DNA of 64,000 bases from Planctomycetales bacterium (GTDB taxonomy: Bacteria; 4484-113). The position numbers and the translations under genes are program-made. Under the pieces are notes generated by a model. That model was not told the DNA's origin. It saw only the letters and a program-made list of their open reading frames with translations, and ran no database searches. This document shows, one piece after another, positions 25,857 to 33,865 of this stretch; the first letter of the stretch is position 1, and each line of letters begins with the position of its first letter. The DNA is taken from assembly GCA_030606285.1 (NCBI GenBank), contig JAUWGS010000009.1, positions 23,011 through 87,010 of the forward strand. Reading direction: 5' to 3'.

Positions 25857-26737
25857 TTTGCACCTCCTTCATTCTCATCCGGCGTGAAGTCGAACTCGAC
25901 TTCGCCCCTCTTGTTGGCTTCGACCCGCCCGAGCATCTCGCCGTCAAGGTTCACGAGCGCCAGCGGTTGCGAGATCCCGGTGATTGTGAGCTGCCAGTCT
26001 GTGTGTTTAACGGTAAGCACCTTCTTAGACCTTGCGACCTTTAGCGAACCTACGCCCGCCGCGTCCAGCTTCATCAGGAGCACGTTTTCCGAAAGCGCGA
26101 GCTTGAGCTGCGGCTCTTCGAATCTCACGTAGGGGATGTTCAGGGGAAGCTCCAGCGTAAGCCCGCTTGGTGTCTCGCCGAGAAACATGAGCGCGATGGT
26201 CTCGCTGTCAACGGATGAAATCCCTGGTGACTGCATCTCGCCGCTTCCGGCCGCTGTGATGCCCAGCGTGCTCTTTCTGGCCCGCCCGAAGTCAAGCGTG
26301 GTCTCGTCGCATATAGCGGGCACGTCTAGCGCCAGGTCAATCTCGATTGGATTTGCCAGTTCGCTGGTGAAGCTGAGTTCCACCATTTCGGATTTCCGTC
26401 CGTCCTCGTTGTCGTCGTCCGGGCTTGCCGTAATATCTTCAAGTTCTTCATCTATATCCTCGAAACTCTCGCCAATCCTTTCCCCGACCTCTCCCATCTG
26501 TTCGCCGAACTCCTCGCCGGCCTTCCCCATGCGCTCACCGAACTCGTCCATCCGTTCGCCGAACTTCTCCATGCTTTCTTCCATGTCCGATGCGATGCGC
26601 TCGGCGTGCCTGGCTGCCTTGTCCGCAGCATGTTCGCCTGGCCTTACATCAAATGCATCGCCCTTAAACGCGCAGCGGTTGAATAACAGGCCTATTACCA
26701 GCAGGAGCGCGAGCATGGTTATATCCTTAAATGTCAT
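25853..26737 (-). CDS. Membrane-anchored coiled-coil protein of the envelope-stress operon
   Basis: 294 aa from ATG 26737, with GGAGG 7 nt upstream (TTG 26740 is also possible). One N-terminal hydrophobic segment (ITMLALLLVIGLLFNRC) acts as anchor; the Cys context is not a good lipobox. Residues about 40-100 are a charged heptad-like stretch with repeated MGERIGE/FGERMDEFGERM units. The C-terminal half is beta-rich and resembles the toast-rack region of its neighbours. Overlapping junctions connect it to genes on both sides. No named family recognised; the context suggests a periplasmic or surface sensor. Confidence 0.6.
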   Translation of the reverse strand: MTFKDITMLALLLVIGLLFNRCAFKGDAFDVRPGEHAADKAARHAERIASDMEESMEKFGERMDEFGERMGKAGEEFGEQMGEVGERIGESFEDIDEELEDITASPDDDNEDGRKSEMVELSFTSELANPIEIDLALDVPAICDETTLDFGRARKSTLGITAAGSGEMQSPGISSVDSETIALMFLGETPSGLTLELPLNIPYVRFEEPQLKLALSENVLLMKLDAAGVGSLKVARSKKVLTVKHTDWQLTITGISQPLALVNLDGEMLGRVEANKRGEVEFDFTPDENEGGAK

Positions 26738-27309
26738 CAATGCACCTCCTTGCGGTGTTCACCGGTGTGATACCAGATGATGAAAAGACCGAGCGCGATG
26801 GTGACTACCGCCGCCAGGCCGGATGCCAGCTCGCGGGAGACTATGCTGAGAGCCCAGATGATGTTCCAGGCGAGGAAGACGATGCCGACAAATAAAATCA
26901 CCAGCCCCGCGAACTGCCGGAAGTTGATGATGGCGTGGCCCTTGCTCTCCTCCTCAACCAGCGGAGAGAAGTAGTCCCAAATGCTCACGCCGTACGCCAG
27001 GAGCACGAAAATCCCCTCGCCCGAGAATGCGGCGAGGAAGAAGTACATCAGCAGCAACGAGCCTTTGTAGATTTCGCCTTTCAGCAACTGCGCCACACCG
27101 GGGAGTATCAGGCCGACCCATGTGGGCGAGTCATCGTGTTTGGCTGCCTTTCGCGCACTCTTCACCCGGGTATGCTCTTCCCGATGCTGGCAGCGCGGGC
27201 AGACGACCTTACCTTCACGGGTAGTCCGGCAGTGCTCACAGATGGGCTTGCCGCAGATCTCGCAGCGAACGTCCGTCTCGATTTCAGGATGGTAGAAGCA
27301 GCGGCTCAT
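26737..27309 (-). CDS. B-box-type zinc-finger membrane protein
   Basis: 190 aa. The N-terminus is a cysteine/histidine-rich finger (CFYHPEIETDVRCEICGKP then CEHCRTTREGKVVCPRCQ), of the kind annotated as a B-box zinc finger in bacterial membrane proteins. The rest has four hydrophobic helices (LLLMYFFLAAFSGEGIFVLL, FAGLVILFVGIVFLAW, LAAVVTIALGLFIIW). The start ATG 27309 overlaps the anti-sigma stop (ATGA) and its own end meets the start of the next gene. Its role in the stress operon is unknown; it may adjust anti-sigma or PspC signalling. Confidence 0.65.
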   Translation of the reverse strand: MSRCFYHPEIETDVRCEICGKPICEHCRTTREGKVVCPRCQHREEHTRVKSARKAAKHDDSPTWVGLILPGVAQLLKGEIYKGSLLLMYFFLAAFSGEGIFVLLAYGVSIWDYFSPLVEEESKGHAIINFRQFAGLVILFVGIVFLAWNIIWALSIVSRELASGLAAVVTIALGLFIIWYHTGEHRKEVH

Positions 27310-27842
27310 GCTATAGACACCTCCTGCTCGGTTGTGTTACTGGTGCGCTTTCCTTCCTCTTCATCCGATCTCGGCGGGCTAAGCAGTTCGCCCAGGCTCT
27401 CCGTGAGTTCGTGTTGGCGCTCGCTCAGTCCGGTCTGGGCCTCATCACCCAGCTGTTCGACCCTGGCGCGTGTATCGGAGATGAAGCGGGTGACGGGAGC
27501 CTGGAAATAGGAGAAGAGGAACAGTACGATGACGAGCACCACGAACGCCACCGCCGTTGCCGTTCGCGGAGACAGGACGCGGGATGCGAAAACACGCTCC
27601 CACCATGTCTGCTCGTAACTTCTGAGCCGGAGCGCGTTCATCATCCTCAGTTCAAGCGTCGGGTCCTCGATTTTATCGCCCAGGTGCTCGGTGGTCAGCC
27701 GCCGCAGCGACTGCAGCTTGTGGAAGTACTCCTCGGCTTCGCGGTTTTTGGCGATGAATTCGCTTACCTGTTGGGTCGTTTCCAGGTCGAGTTCATCGTC
27801 GGCGTACTCCGAGATCAGTGTCTTGAGGTAATCGTTAAGCAA
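27306..27842 (-). CDS. Membrane-anchored anti-sigma factor
   Basis: 178 aa from TTG 27842, chosen because GGAGGTGACGGGG immediately precedes it and it overlaps the sigma-factor stop; GTG 27851 is an alternative. The cytoplasmic N-domain looks like a zf-HC2/ASD-type anti-sigma helical bundle (NDYLKTLISEYADDELDLE, KLQSLRRLTTEHLGD), though the HxxxCxxC zinc motif is absent. A single membrane helix follows (TAVAFVVLVIVLFLFSYF), then a short periplasmic coiled tail. Position immediately after the sigma factor and topology make the role likely. It should hold the sigma factor inactive at the membrane until stress. Confidence 0.75.
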   Translation of the reverse strand: MLNDYLKTLISEYADDELDLETTQQVSEFIAKNREAEEYFHKLQSLRRLTTEHLGDKIEDPTLELRMMNALRLRSYEQTWWERVFASRVLSPRTATAVAFVVLVIVLFLFSYFQAPVTRFISDTRARVEQLGDEAQTGLSERQHELTESLGELLSPPRSDEEEGKRTSNTTEQEVSIA

Positions 27843-28437
27843 CCCCGTCACCTCCGTCCAGGCAGAGGTCGAGAAGTCCGCCGGCTTTGACGATTTCCCC
27901 TGCCAGATCAACCCACATCGTGCGGGCCCGGGCCAGCCGAGAACGCACGGTTCCAATCGGCACCTTCAAAGCGGTGGCAATCTCCTCGTAGTCCAGGCCT
28001 TCGATTTCACGTAGCACCAGGATTTCCCGGTAGTGTTCCGGCAACTGGCGCAGCAGCCTGCCGAGGATCTCTCGCGTCTCAGCGCTGCCCGTACCGTTCT
28101 TGGTGGAAGCGAGCTGGTAGGAGAGGCTCTCTTCGCTCTCGTTTTGCGCCTCGCGTTTCAGCTTCCGGTTCATCATTCGGCACTCATTAATCAGGATCTG
28201 AACCATCCAGGGCATAGCCCTCGAACGGTCCCGCAGTTTATGCAGGTTACGGAAGACCTTGAAATACGTCTCCTGCAACACGTCGTCCGCCAGGCCGGGA
28301 TCCCGCAGGTTCACCCGGGCGATGCGTTGGAAATGGCCGCCGGTCAGGCGGATGAGTTCCTGCCAGCAGGTGTCGTCCCCACTGACACATCCGATTAGCA
28401 ACGACGACGGTATTTCCACCATTCCCGCACCGCGCAC
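27835..28437 (-). CDS. ECF-family RNA polymerase sigma factor
   Basis: 200 aa from GTG 28437, with AAGGTGA 5-7 nt upstream; an ATG at 28422 also exists. Region 2 reads LADDVLQETYFKVFRNL and MPWMVQILINECRMMNRK. Region 4 reads LLRQLPEHYREILVLREIEGLDYEEIATALKVPIGTVRSRLARAR. This two-domain layout is the ECF (group IV) type. The next gene encodes its anti-sigma partner, followed by LiaF- and PspC-like proteins, so an envelope-stress regulon is inferred. Confidence 0.93.
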   Translation of the reverse strand: MRGAGMVEIPSSLLIGCVSGDDTCWQELIRLTGGHFQRIARVNLRDPGLADDVLQETYFKVFRNLHKLRDRSRAMPWMVQILINECRMMNRKLKREAQNESEESLSYQLASTKNGTGSAETREILGRLLRQLPEHYREILVLREIEGLDYEEIATALKVPIGTVRSRLARARTMWVDLAGEIVKAGGLLDLCLDGGDGVA

Positions 28438-28443
28438 TCAGGT

Positions 28444-28470
28444 TCACCTTGGCCGGATTTCCCATGCCAT
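28444..28470 (-). CDS. Eight-codon upstream ORF in the sigma-factor leader
   Basis: A strong SD (GGAGGTGAT, 28471-28480 region) precedes ATG 28470, which opens a frame encoding MAWEIRPR and ends 6 nt before the GTG start of the ECF sigma gene. Its end overlaps the sigma gene's own AAGGTGA ribosome-binding site. The arrangement suggests translational coupling or a leader-peptide control, but the frame is very short. Confidence 0.35.
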   Translation of the reverse strand: MAWEIRPR

Positions 28471-28503
28471 ATCACCTCCACTGCATAAACCGGACTCACA
28501 ACA

Positions 28504-28532
28504 TACGATGCAGCTTCCGGCTCCAGAGTTCC
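28504..28532 (-). promoter_or_regulatory. Possible ECF-type autoregulatory promoter
   Basis: On the minus strand GGAACT (28532-28527) is followed by CGTA (28507-28504) upstream of the sigma-factor leader. GGAAC and CGTA are typical ECF -35 and -10 cores. The spacing is a few bases longer than usual, so the call is weak. Confidence 0.3.
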
Positions 28533-28614
28533 ACAGGCCTGGAATCGCGGCCTCCCGGCTGACGCACGAAGGCTTTAGGATTATAGGCGATGTAGTGATG
28601 AGCGTAGGAGTCCA

Positions 28615-28786
28615 TGCCGAAGCCGGGTGCGGACGCCTATCCAGGCGTCCGACCTTCGTTCGCGCCACGCGTCTGGGCTGTAGGGCGGGGACTTGTGCGC
28701 CAGGGCGCATTTATCCCCGCCGTTCTACAACCAACGTGAATCGCGGCGGCCATAAATGGCCGCCCTACAGCGATCCCTCTTGCTGA
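28615..28786. repeat. Hairpin repeat cluster between the sigma factor and the nuclease gene
   Basis: Contains GGACGCCT-ATCC-AGGCGTCC (28631-28650), a CTGTAGGGCGGGGACTTGTGCGC unit near 28679 (cousin of the one at 6262), and GGCGGCC-ataaat-GGCCGCC followed by CTACAG near 28742-28768. No convincing coding frame; the rest of 28471-28810 holds only the sigma-gene leader. Confidence 0.65.
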
Positions 28787-28810
28787 CGACTGAATACCGC
28801 CCCGCCTTTT

Positions 28811-29482
28811 CTACAGGATATCGCGCCACAAGTTCAATCTAGCCAGCCGCGCCGCCCCAACCGCCTTCCGCAAACGCTCTACATACTTCACATTCGGCGG
28901 GATGGTCAAGAGCTGCGCATAGCCCCAGCGCGCAAGCTGCGCATTCACGAGAATGGGAGCCGGGTCGCCGTCGCCCTGCGCCCAGACGTAGGCCAGCAGT
29001 CTGCCGTACCTGTCGCGCTGCCCTACGTCAAACTCTATAAGCACCATCCTGTCCGCAAGCAATGCTTCCAGAAATGCCCCGGCCTGCGCGCCGAACGGCT
29101 CATTCTTCCCGCGCGTGATCTCTGGCGTGTCAATGCCGATCAGCCTCACCGACTCCGGCTTTCCTGTGTAAAGCACCTTGATTGTGTCCCCGTCAATGAC
29201 GCGGACGACAGACACTTCTATGGTCTCAGTTGGAGCGGTCGCAGCCCCTACGGGCTCATCCAGCGCTGGAGGCTTGCAGAGCTTGCACGGGCGGTATCCG
29301 CGCTCAATCGCATCGGTGAGTGTAAGCGGTATCGCGGAGCTGTGCAGGCAGGAACACTGCGCGGTGTGGTAGCAGCTGCCCGTGCGCGTGATGTAGACAG
29401 TGACGTTAGAAGACAGCGCGCTGCCGGCACTGGTGAGCGCCAGAAGTGCCAGCACTGCTGCGGCAACGATAATTCTACGCAT
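28811..29482 (-). CDS. Secreted thermonuclease-family (SNase) nuclease
   Basis: 223 aa with SD GGGAGG and a signal peptide (RRIIVAAAVLALLALTSAGSA). A small Cys-rich segment follows (CYHTAQCSCLHSS, then GYRPCKLCKPP), similar to metal-binding modules often fused to SNase domains. The SNase-like domain includes VVRVIDGDTIKVLYTGK, VRLIGIDTPEI and DRYGRLLAYVW. The catalytic Arg-Glu-Arg pattern of staphylococcal nuclease is seen as R in VRLIGIDTPE, E in KNEPFGAQA and R in DRYGR. It probably degrades extracellular nucleic acid for nutrients. Single gene, flanked by repeats. Confidence 0.85.
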   Translation of the reverse strand: MRRIIVAAAVLALLALTSAGSALSSNVTVYITRTGSCYHTAQCSCLHSSAIPLTLTDAIERGYRPCKLCKPPALDEPVGAATAPTETIEVSVVRVIDGDTIKVLYTGKPESVRLIGIDTPEITRGKNEPFGAQAGAFLEALLADRMVLIEFDVGQRDRYGRLLAYVWAQGDGDPAPILVNAQLARWGYAQLLTIPPNVKYVERLRKAVGAARLARLNLWRDIL

Positions 29483-29564
29483 AGCGCGCCTCCCTTTTGT
29501 GGAGCTTCCGCCCCCTCAACTACCGCCCCTCCTGGCTCTCGTGTTAAGTATACCGGAAATACCC

Positions 29565-29815
29565 GCCTGTAGGGCGGGGTCTCCGCGCCCCGCCTTCTTT
29601 TTCTCTGATTGAAACGGGAGTGGGGACCAGCCATTTGGCTGGCAAGCCATCCACGGGCTGGTAAACCTCCAGGTTTACCCGCCATCACGCGTCGCACGTG
29701 ACCGGCGGGTCACCACACCTTAATCGCGCGGCCTGGAGACTGCGCGTCCGGACTGTAGGGCGGGGTCTCCGCGCCCCGCCTTTGGTGGCATGGGCGTCCC
29801 GCCCGTGATTCGCCG
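29565..29815. repeat. Dense hairpin-repeat block
   Basis: Two copies of CTGTAGGGCGGGG-tctccgcg-CCCCGCC lie at about 29569-29599 and 29753-29780. Between them are CCAGCC-ATTT-GGCTGG (29628), GGTAAACC-TCCA-GGTTTACC (29661), the element shared with 7741-7779 (29711-29748), and GGGCGTCCCGCCC (29790). No gene is recognised in 29483-29880. Confidence 0.7.
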
Positions 29816-29880
29816 CAGAGATGACTTCTATGCAAACCTCTGCTATCTTGGTGGCTGTCTTATCTCAAAGGGGAGGAAAG

Positions 29881-30750
29881 ATGATGAGTGGATATTTCTG
29901 GAGAATCTGGGCAGTTCTTCTGGTGCTCTCAATCGTCTGGCTCGGCTGGGCCATCAGAACTTCGCCGCCCGCAGAAGCGCAGCTGGATGTCCTTGAGACG
30001 ATTAGCGCAAGAGAGTTTCGCCTCGTGGACGACGAGGGCGCGACACGCGGCATATTCGTCACGCTCGATGACGGCTCACCAGGTCTTGGCCTCTATGACG
30101 CCCAGGGCAGAACACGCGCCTCCTATGGCGTTGGTTCTGACGGCTCACCGCATCTTTACTACTATGACCCTCAGGGCAAGCCACGAGCCATGCTTGGCGT
30201 GTCCCCTGACGGCACAACGCGTCTTAGTTTATATGACGCTCAGAGCAAGCCACGTGCTGTGCTCTGCGTGTCCCCTGACGGCACACCGGGTCTTGCCCTC
30301 TATGACGTTCAGGGCAACGCTGGCGCCATGCTCGCCATGCTCCATGACAGCACACCCTCTCTTAGTCTCTTTGACGCTCAGGGTGAAACAAGGGCCTCGC
30401 TCAGTGTGTTTGCTGACGGTACGCCAGCTCTAGCCTTCTATAACGCTCGCGGAATGCCAGGCGTCTTGCTAAACGTCTGCCCTAACGGCAAAACGTATTT
30501 TGACCTCTATGGCGCTCAGGGCAACCTGCGCGCTCGGCTCGCCGTGCTCCCTGACGCCACAGTTCTTGGTCTCAATGACGCTCGGGGCAAAACACGTGCC
30601 GGGCTCGGTTTAACTGCTGACGGAGCACCGGGGCTTTTCCTCCATGACGCTCAGGACAACCTACGCACCGGGCTCGGCGTGCTCGGTGACGGCTCACCGT
30701 GGCTTACCCTCCGAGACGCTCAGGGCGAAGTCCTCTTCTCCGCCCCGTAA
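29881..30750 (+). CDS. Membrane-anchored protein of 23-residue tandem repeats
   Basis: 289 aa. ATG 29881 is chosen for the GGGGAGG SD; the frame extends to 29821. One N-terminal helix (IWAVLLVLSIVWLGWAI) anchors or exports the protein. The rest is about ten 23-residue repeats of the pattern LYDAQGKPRAMLGVSPDGTP, for example LYDAQSKPRAVLCVSPDGT, LFDAQGETRASLSVFADGT and LNDARGKTRAGLGLTADGA. The regular spacing suggests a beta-solenoid or propeller on the cell surface. Similar repeats occur in hypothetical proteins of several phyla; the function is unknown. Confidence 0.7.
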   Translation: MMSGYFWRIWAVLLVLSIVWLGWAIRTSPPAEAQLDVLETISAREFRLVDDEGATRGIFVTLDDGSPGLGLYDAQGRTRASYGVGSDGSPHLYYYDPQGKPRAMLGVSPDGTTRLSLYDAQSKPRAVLCVSPDGTPGLALYDVQGNAGAMLAMLHDSTPSLSLFDAQGETRASLSVFADGTPALAFYNARGMPGVLLNVCPNGKTYFDLYGAQGNLRARLAVLPDATVLGLNDARGKTRAGLGLTADGAPGLFLHDAQDNLRTGLGVLGDGSPWLTLRDAQGEVLFSAP

Positions 30751-30916
30751 AGGGCCAGCTCACACACGACGCCCTGGCTACGCGCCCGGGCAGTAAGGAC
30801 GGGTAGCAAGCCGCTTCCAGCGCGCGGCATCGCGCCAACACCACCAATAACAGCAGACCTAGCCCAATTACTGCACGTGAAGCCCTCATTATTCTGCTCT
30901 ATTCCGCTGGATATCC

Positions 30917-31333
30917 TTAGTAGCCCAGTCTATCAGCGATGTCCCAGAAAAGGCATTCCATGTCGTCGACACGACGTTCAAGAGTCTCCAAATCCCGTTC
31001 AAGAGTCTCCAAATCCCACTCTAAACTGCCAAGCGGTTCCAGCTCCTGAAGCGCTACATACGCTCCCATGGCGGAATACACGGTAAACGGCTTACCCTCA
31101 ACTGGGTCGAAGAAGCACAGTGAATACACTATGTGTCCAGGTTGCTTCCCCAGTTCGGCTACGACCCGACCGTCAGGCTCGACGATTAGGATTCTTTCTG
31201 CCCTCATAGTGCTCAAATCCGCGCTGCCGCTGAACGGTGGTGACCCAAGGAATACCCAGCTTGAGAGCATCCCGCCAACGAATGCGATGAGAAGCGCTCC
31301 GCCTGCAATCATTAGATAATATTTCTTGCCCAT
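30917..31333 (-). CDS. Small membrane protein related to the 23-residue-repeat protein
   Basis: 138 aa from ATG 31333 (AGGAGG SD); the frame opens at 31360. A membrane helix (YLMIAGGALLIAFVGGML) is followed by one segment like the first unit of the neighbouring repeat protein: MRAERILIVEPDGRVVAELG compares with SAREFRLVDDEGATRG. The C-terminal coiled part contains a perfect duplication, WDLETLERDLETLER, from a tandem 21-22 nt DNA repeat near 30969-31011. It is convergent with the repeat protein and probably arose from the same family. Confidence 0.6.
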   Translation of the reverse strand: MGKKYYLMIAGGALLIAFVGGMLSSWVFLGSPPFSGSADLSTMRAERILIVEPDGRVVAELGKQPGHIVYSLCFFDPVEGKPFTVYSAMGAYVALQELEPLGSLEWDLETLERDLETLERRVDDMECLFWDIADRLGY

Positions 31334-31462
31334 TGCCGTATCCTCCTGTCGGGTCAGCATCAGCCCCCTTCGTATCCACGTGTAAGACCCGCAATACCCT
31401 CTGATTATATCGCTCTCACCCTAAATGCCTGCCCGCCAACTTCCCGAATAGGCGTATAACCG

Positions 31463-31468
31463 CTATAA
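31463..31468 (+). promoter_or_regulatory. Possible -10 element upstream of panB
   Basis: TATAAT about 137 nt before panB. No -35 is obvious. The long leader contains a 12-nt direct repeat (GCGCTGTCTGCA, near 31526 and 31546) and nothing else recognised. Confidence 0.35.
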
Positions 31469-31605
31469 TCTCCCCGAGCCGCTTGGAGCCTGCGGGACCG
31501 AGACGGTGCGGAAGACGCCTATACGCGCTGTCTGCACATTGCGGCAGCGCTGTCTGCATTATCGACCGCTGAGCTTCCCTGCGAGTTCCATCGAGTGTAA
31601 CGCTT

Positions 31606-32466
31606 ATGGCTGAATTCAAAATACCGGAGCTTCGGCGGAAGAAGGAGCGGGGCGAGCCCATCGTCTCCCTCACCGCCTACGACCTCTTCACCGCGCATCT
31701 CGCGCGCGACGCCGGCGTGGACTTTGTGCTGGTCGGCGATTCCATGGCCAACGTGATTCAGGGGCATTCCACGACCGTCCCTGTCAGCCTGGAAGAAGTC
31801 ATCTACCACACGCGCATCGTCGTGCGCGCGCTGCCGGACATGCTGGTCATCGGCGATATGCCGTTCGGCACGTTCAAGGTCAGCGCGGACGAAACCGTCC
31901 ACAACGCGCTGGCGCTATTTAAGGAAACGGGCTGCGGCGCGGTGAAGATGGAAGGCGCGGACGAATCCAACCTGGATGCCATCGCGCGCCTAAAGCGCAT
32001 CGGCGTGCCGGTGATGGGGCATCTGGGGCTGCTTCCGCAGCGGGTGCACGCGACCGGCGGCTACCGCATCCAGGGGCGCACCGAAAAATCCCGCCAGCGG
32101 CTGCTCGCCGAGGCGCTAGCGCTGCAGGATGCTGGCGCGTTCGCCGTGGTGCTGGAGTGCGTGGAGAGCCGGTGCGCGGAAGCGATTACCCGCGCGCTCA
32201 AAGTGCCGACCATCGGCATCGGCAGCGGGCCGCACACCGACGGTCAGATTCTCGTGATCCACGACGCACTGGGAATGCACGCGGAGTACCTGCCCAGTTT
32301 CGCGCGCCACTTCGCGCAGCTATACACGGAAGGACTTAAGGGTGTGCGCGAATACGCCGATGCAGTACGCGCGCACACGTTCCCCGGTCCCGGCGAATAC
32401 ACGATGGTGCCGCAAAAAGCCGGCGCCGACGGTGAATCCGACAATGAAGGAGCGCAAACCGCGTGA
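31606..32466 (+). CDS. panB: 3-methyl-2-oxobutanoate hydroxymethyltransferase
   Basis: Transfers a hydroxymethyl group from 5,10-methylene-THF to alpha-ketoisovalerate, giving ketopantoate, the first committed step of pantothenate/CoA synthesis. 286 aa, with SLTAYDLFTAHLARDAGVD, FVLVGDSMANVIQGH (metal-binding Asp), VKMEGADE and VPTIGIGSGPHTDGQILVIHD. It starts the panB-panC-panD operon and overlaps panC by 4 nt (GTGA). The downstream ketopantoate reductase gene is not in the window. Confidence 0.96.
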   Translation: MAEFKIPELRRKKERGEPIVSLTAYDLFTAHLARDAGVDFVLVGDSMANVIQGHSTTVPVSLEEVIYHTRIVVRALPDMLVIGDMPFGTFKVSADETVHNALALFKETGCGAVKMEGADESNLDAIARLKRIGVPVMGHLGLLPQRVHATGGYRIQGRTEKSRQRLLAEALALQDAGAFAVVLECVESRCAEAITRALKVPTIGIGSGPHTDGQILVIHDALGMHAEYLPSFARHFAQLYTEGLKGVREYADAVRAHTFPGPGEYTMVPQKAGADGESDNEGAQTA

Positions 32467-33347
32467 GTATGGAAGTGATCCAGACAATTGATGGGTTGTG
32501 GCGCGCGAAGCACCATCTCTGTCGCGAATTCGCTACTAAGAACCAGAAACGCCCCTACGTGGGATTAGTCCCGACAATGGGCAATCTGCACCATGGCCAT
32601 TTGTCCCTCGTCAGGCGGATGGTGGACGAGTGCGACGTGAGCGTCGGGTCCATCTTCGTGAATCCGGCCCAGTTCGCACCGGGCGAGGATTTCAGCGAGT
32701 ATCCGCGCACGCCGGAAGCGGACCTCATGCAGTGCGAGGATGCGGGCGTGGACATAGTCTTCATGCCCGAAAGCGACGCGCTGTACACACAAGACCACAG
32801 CACGGAGGTCATCGTCCGGAAGCTCACGGAACGCTACTGCGGCGCGGAGCGGCCGGGGCATTTTGCGGGCGTCACGCTGGTGGTGGCCAAGCTGCTGAAC
32901 ATCGTCCATCCGGACATCGCTTACTTTGGCCAGAAGGACTACCAGCAGTTCCGCGTCATCGAGCGGATGGTGCGCGACCTTGATTTCCCACTGGATCTAG
33001 CAATGTGCCCTACTGTGCGTGAGCCTGACGGGCTGGCGATGTCCTCGCGCAACGCCTATTTAGCCGAAGACGAGCGCAAAGCTGCTGCGACCATCTACAG
33101 CGGCCTGCAAGAACTGGCGGACGCTTTCGCCACCGGCCAGGACGGAGCAGAGGCGTTGAAGGAAGTCGCGCGCACCGAGCTTGCCGAAGCGGTGCAGCTT
33201 GAGTATCTGGAGATTGCGAACGCCTGGTCGCTCGACCCGAAAGAGAGCGCTGCAAGCGGTGACGTTGTACTGATTGCGGCGAAGGTCGGCGGCATCAGGC
33301 TCATCGACAACATTGTTCTCGCTGCGGGAGACGAAAATGCTCATTAG
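32463..33347 (+). CDS. panC: Pantothenate synthetase
   Basis: Condenses pantoate and beta-alanine using ATP. 294 aa from GTG 32463 (ATG 32469 possible). The ATP-binding signature is VGLVPTMGNLHHGHLSLV (HxGH), with VSIFVNPAQFAPGEDFSEYPR-like sequence, FGQKDYQQ and the KMSKS-equivalent loop MSSRNAYLAEDER. It overlaps panB and panD, so the three proteins are probably made in step. Confidence 0.96.
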   Translation: MSMEVIQTIDGLWRAKHHLCREFATKNQKRPYVGLVPTMGNLHHGHLSLVRRMVDECDVSVGSIFVNPAQFAPGEDFSEYPRTPEADLMQCEDAGVDIVFMPESDALYTQDHSTEVIVRKLTERYCGAERPGHFAGVTLVVAKLLNIVHPDIAYFGQKDYQQFRVIERMVRDLDFPLDLAMCPTVREPDGLAMSSRNAYLAEDERKAAATIYSGLQELADAFATGQDGAEALKEVARTELAEAVQLEYLEIANAWSLDPKESAASGDVVLIAAKVGGIRLIDNIVLAAGDENAH

Positions 33348-33684
33348 GATGCTCAAGGCCAAACTTCACGGCGTGCACATCACCGAATCCGAGCTGGAAT
33401 ACATGGGGAGCATCACCATCTCGCGCGACATACTGGAAGCTGCGGGAATGCTGCCCTACGAAGAGGTGCTCTGCGCGAACTTCGCCAACGGCGAGCGCTG
33501 GATAACCTACATCATCCTCACCGACCGCCCAGGCGTCATCGGGCTGAACGGGCCCGCTGCGCTCAAGGGCAAAGTGGGCGATAAGCTCATCGTTATGAGC
33601 TACTGCCTGATGACCGAAGACGAAGCCCAGATGCACCAGCCGACCGTCCTGCTCTTCAACGAGGACAACACCATTAAGGAATAA
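33337..33684 (+). CDS. panD: Aspartate 1-decarboxylase
   Basis: Makes beta-alanine from aspartate with a pyruvoyl cofactor formed by self-cleavage. From ATG 33337 (GGGAG SD) the protein is 115 aa and the cleavage site is exactly at Gly24-Ser25 (EYMGSITI), the usual position, which fixes the start. Conserved NGERWITYII and LNGPAALKGKVGDKLIVMSY are present. It overlaps the end of panC by 11 nt. All three steps from ketoisovalerate, aspartate and pantoate are thus encoded except ketopantoate reduction. Confidence 0.96.
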   Translation: MLIRMLKAKLHGVHITESELEYMGSITISRDILEAAGMLPYEEVLCANFANGERWITYIILTDRPGVIGLNGPAALKGKVGDKLIVMSYCLMTEDEAQMHQPTVLLFNEDNTIKE

Positions 33685-33685
33685 T

Positions 33686-33862
33686 CCCGCTGTAGGGCGC
33701 GTCCCTAGTGGCGCGCCATCCGAATCGTGCAATAATCCTCGCTTTGGCGCGGGACTAGCCCTGCGCCAGCAGTGCTCCCCGATGAGTAGGCCGGGCTAGT
33801 CCGCCACCACGCGCCACGCTTGGCCGGCGGGCTCACCGGCGCGGCACCGGCCATCCGAATGC
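33686..33862. repeat. Hairpin repeats between panD and rny
   Basis: CTGTAGGGCGCG-tccctagtgg-CGCGCC lies just after panD, followed by several GGCGGG/CCGGCC-rich palindromes (for example around 33800-33850). Here panD and rny converge, so the structures could also end transcription. No gene seen. Confidence 0.55.
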
Positions 33863-33865
33863 TCC

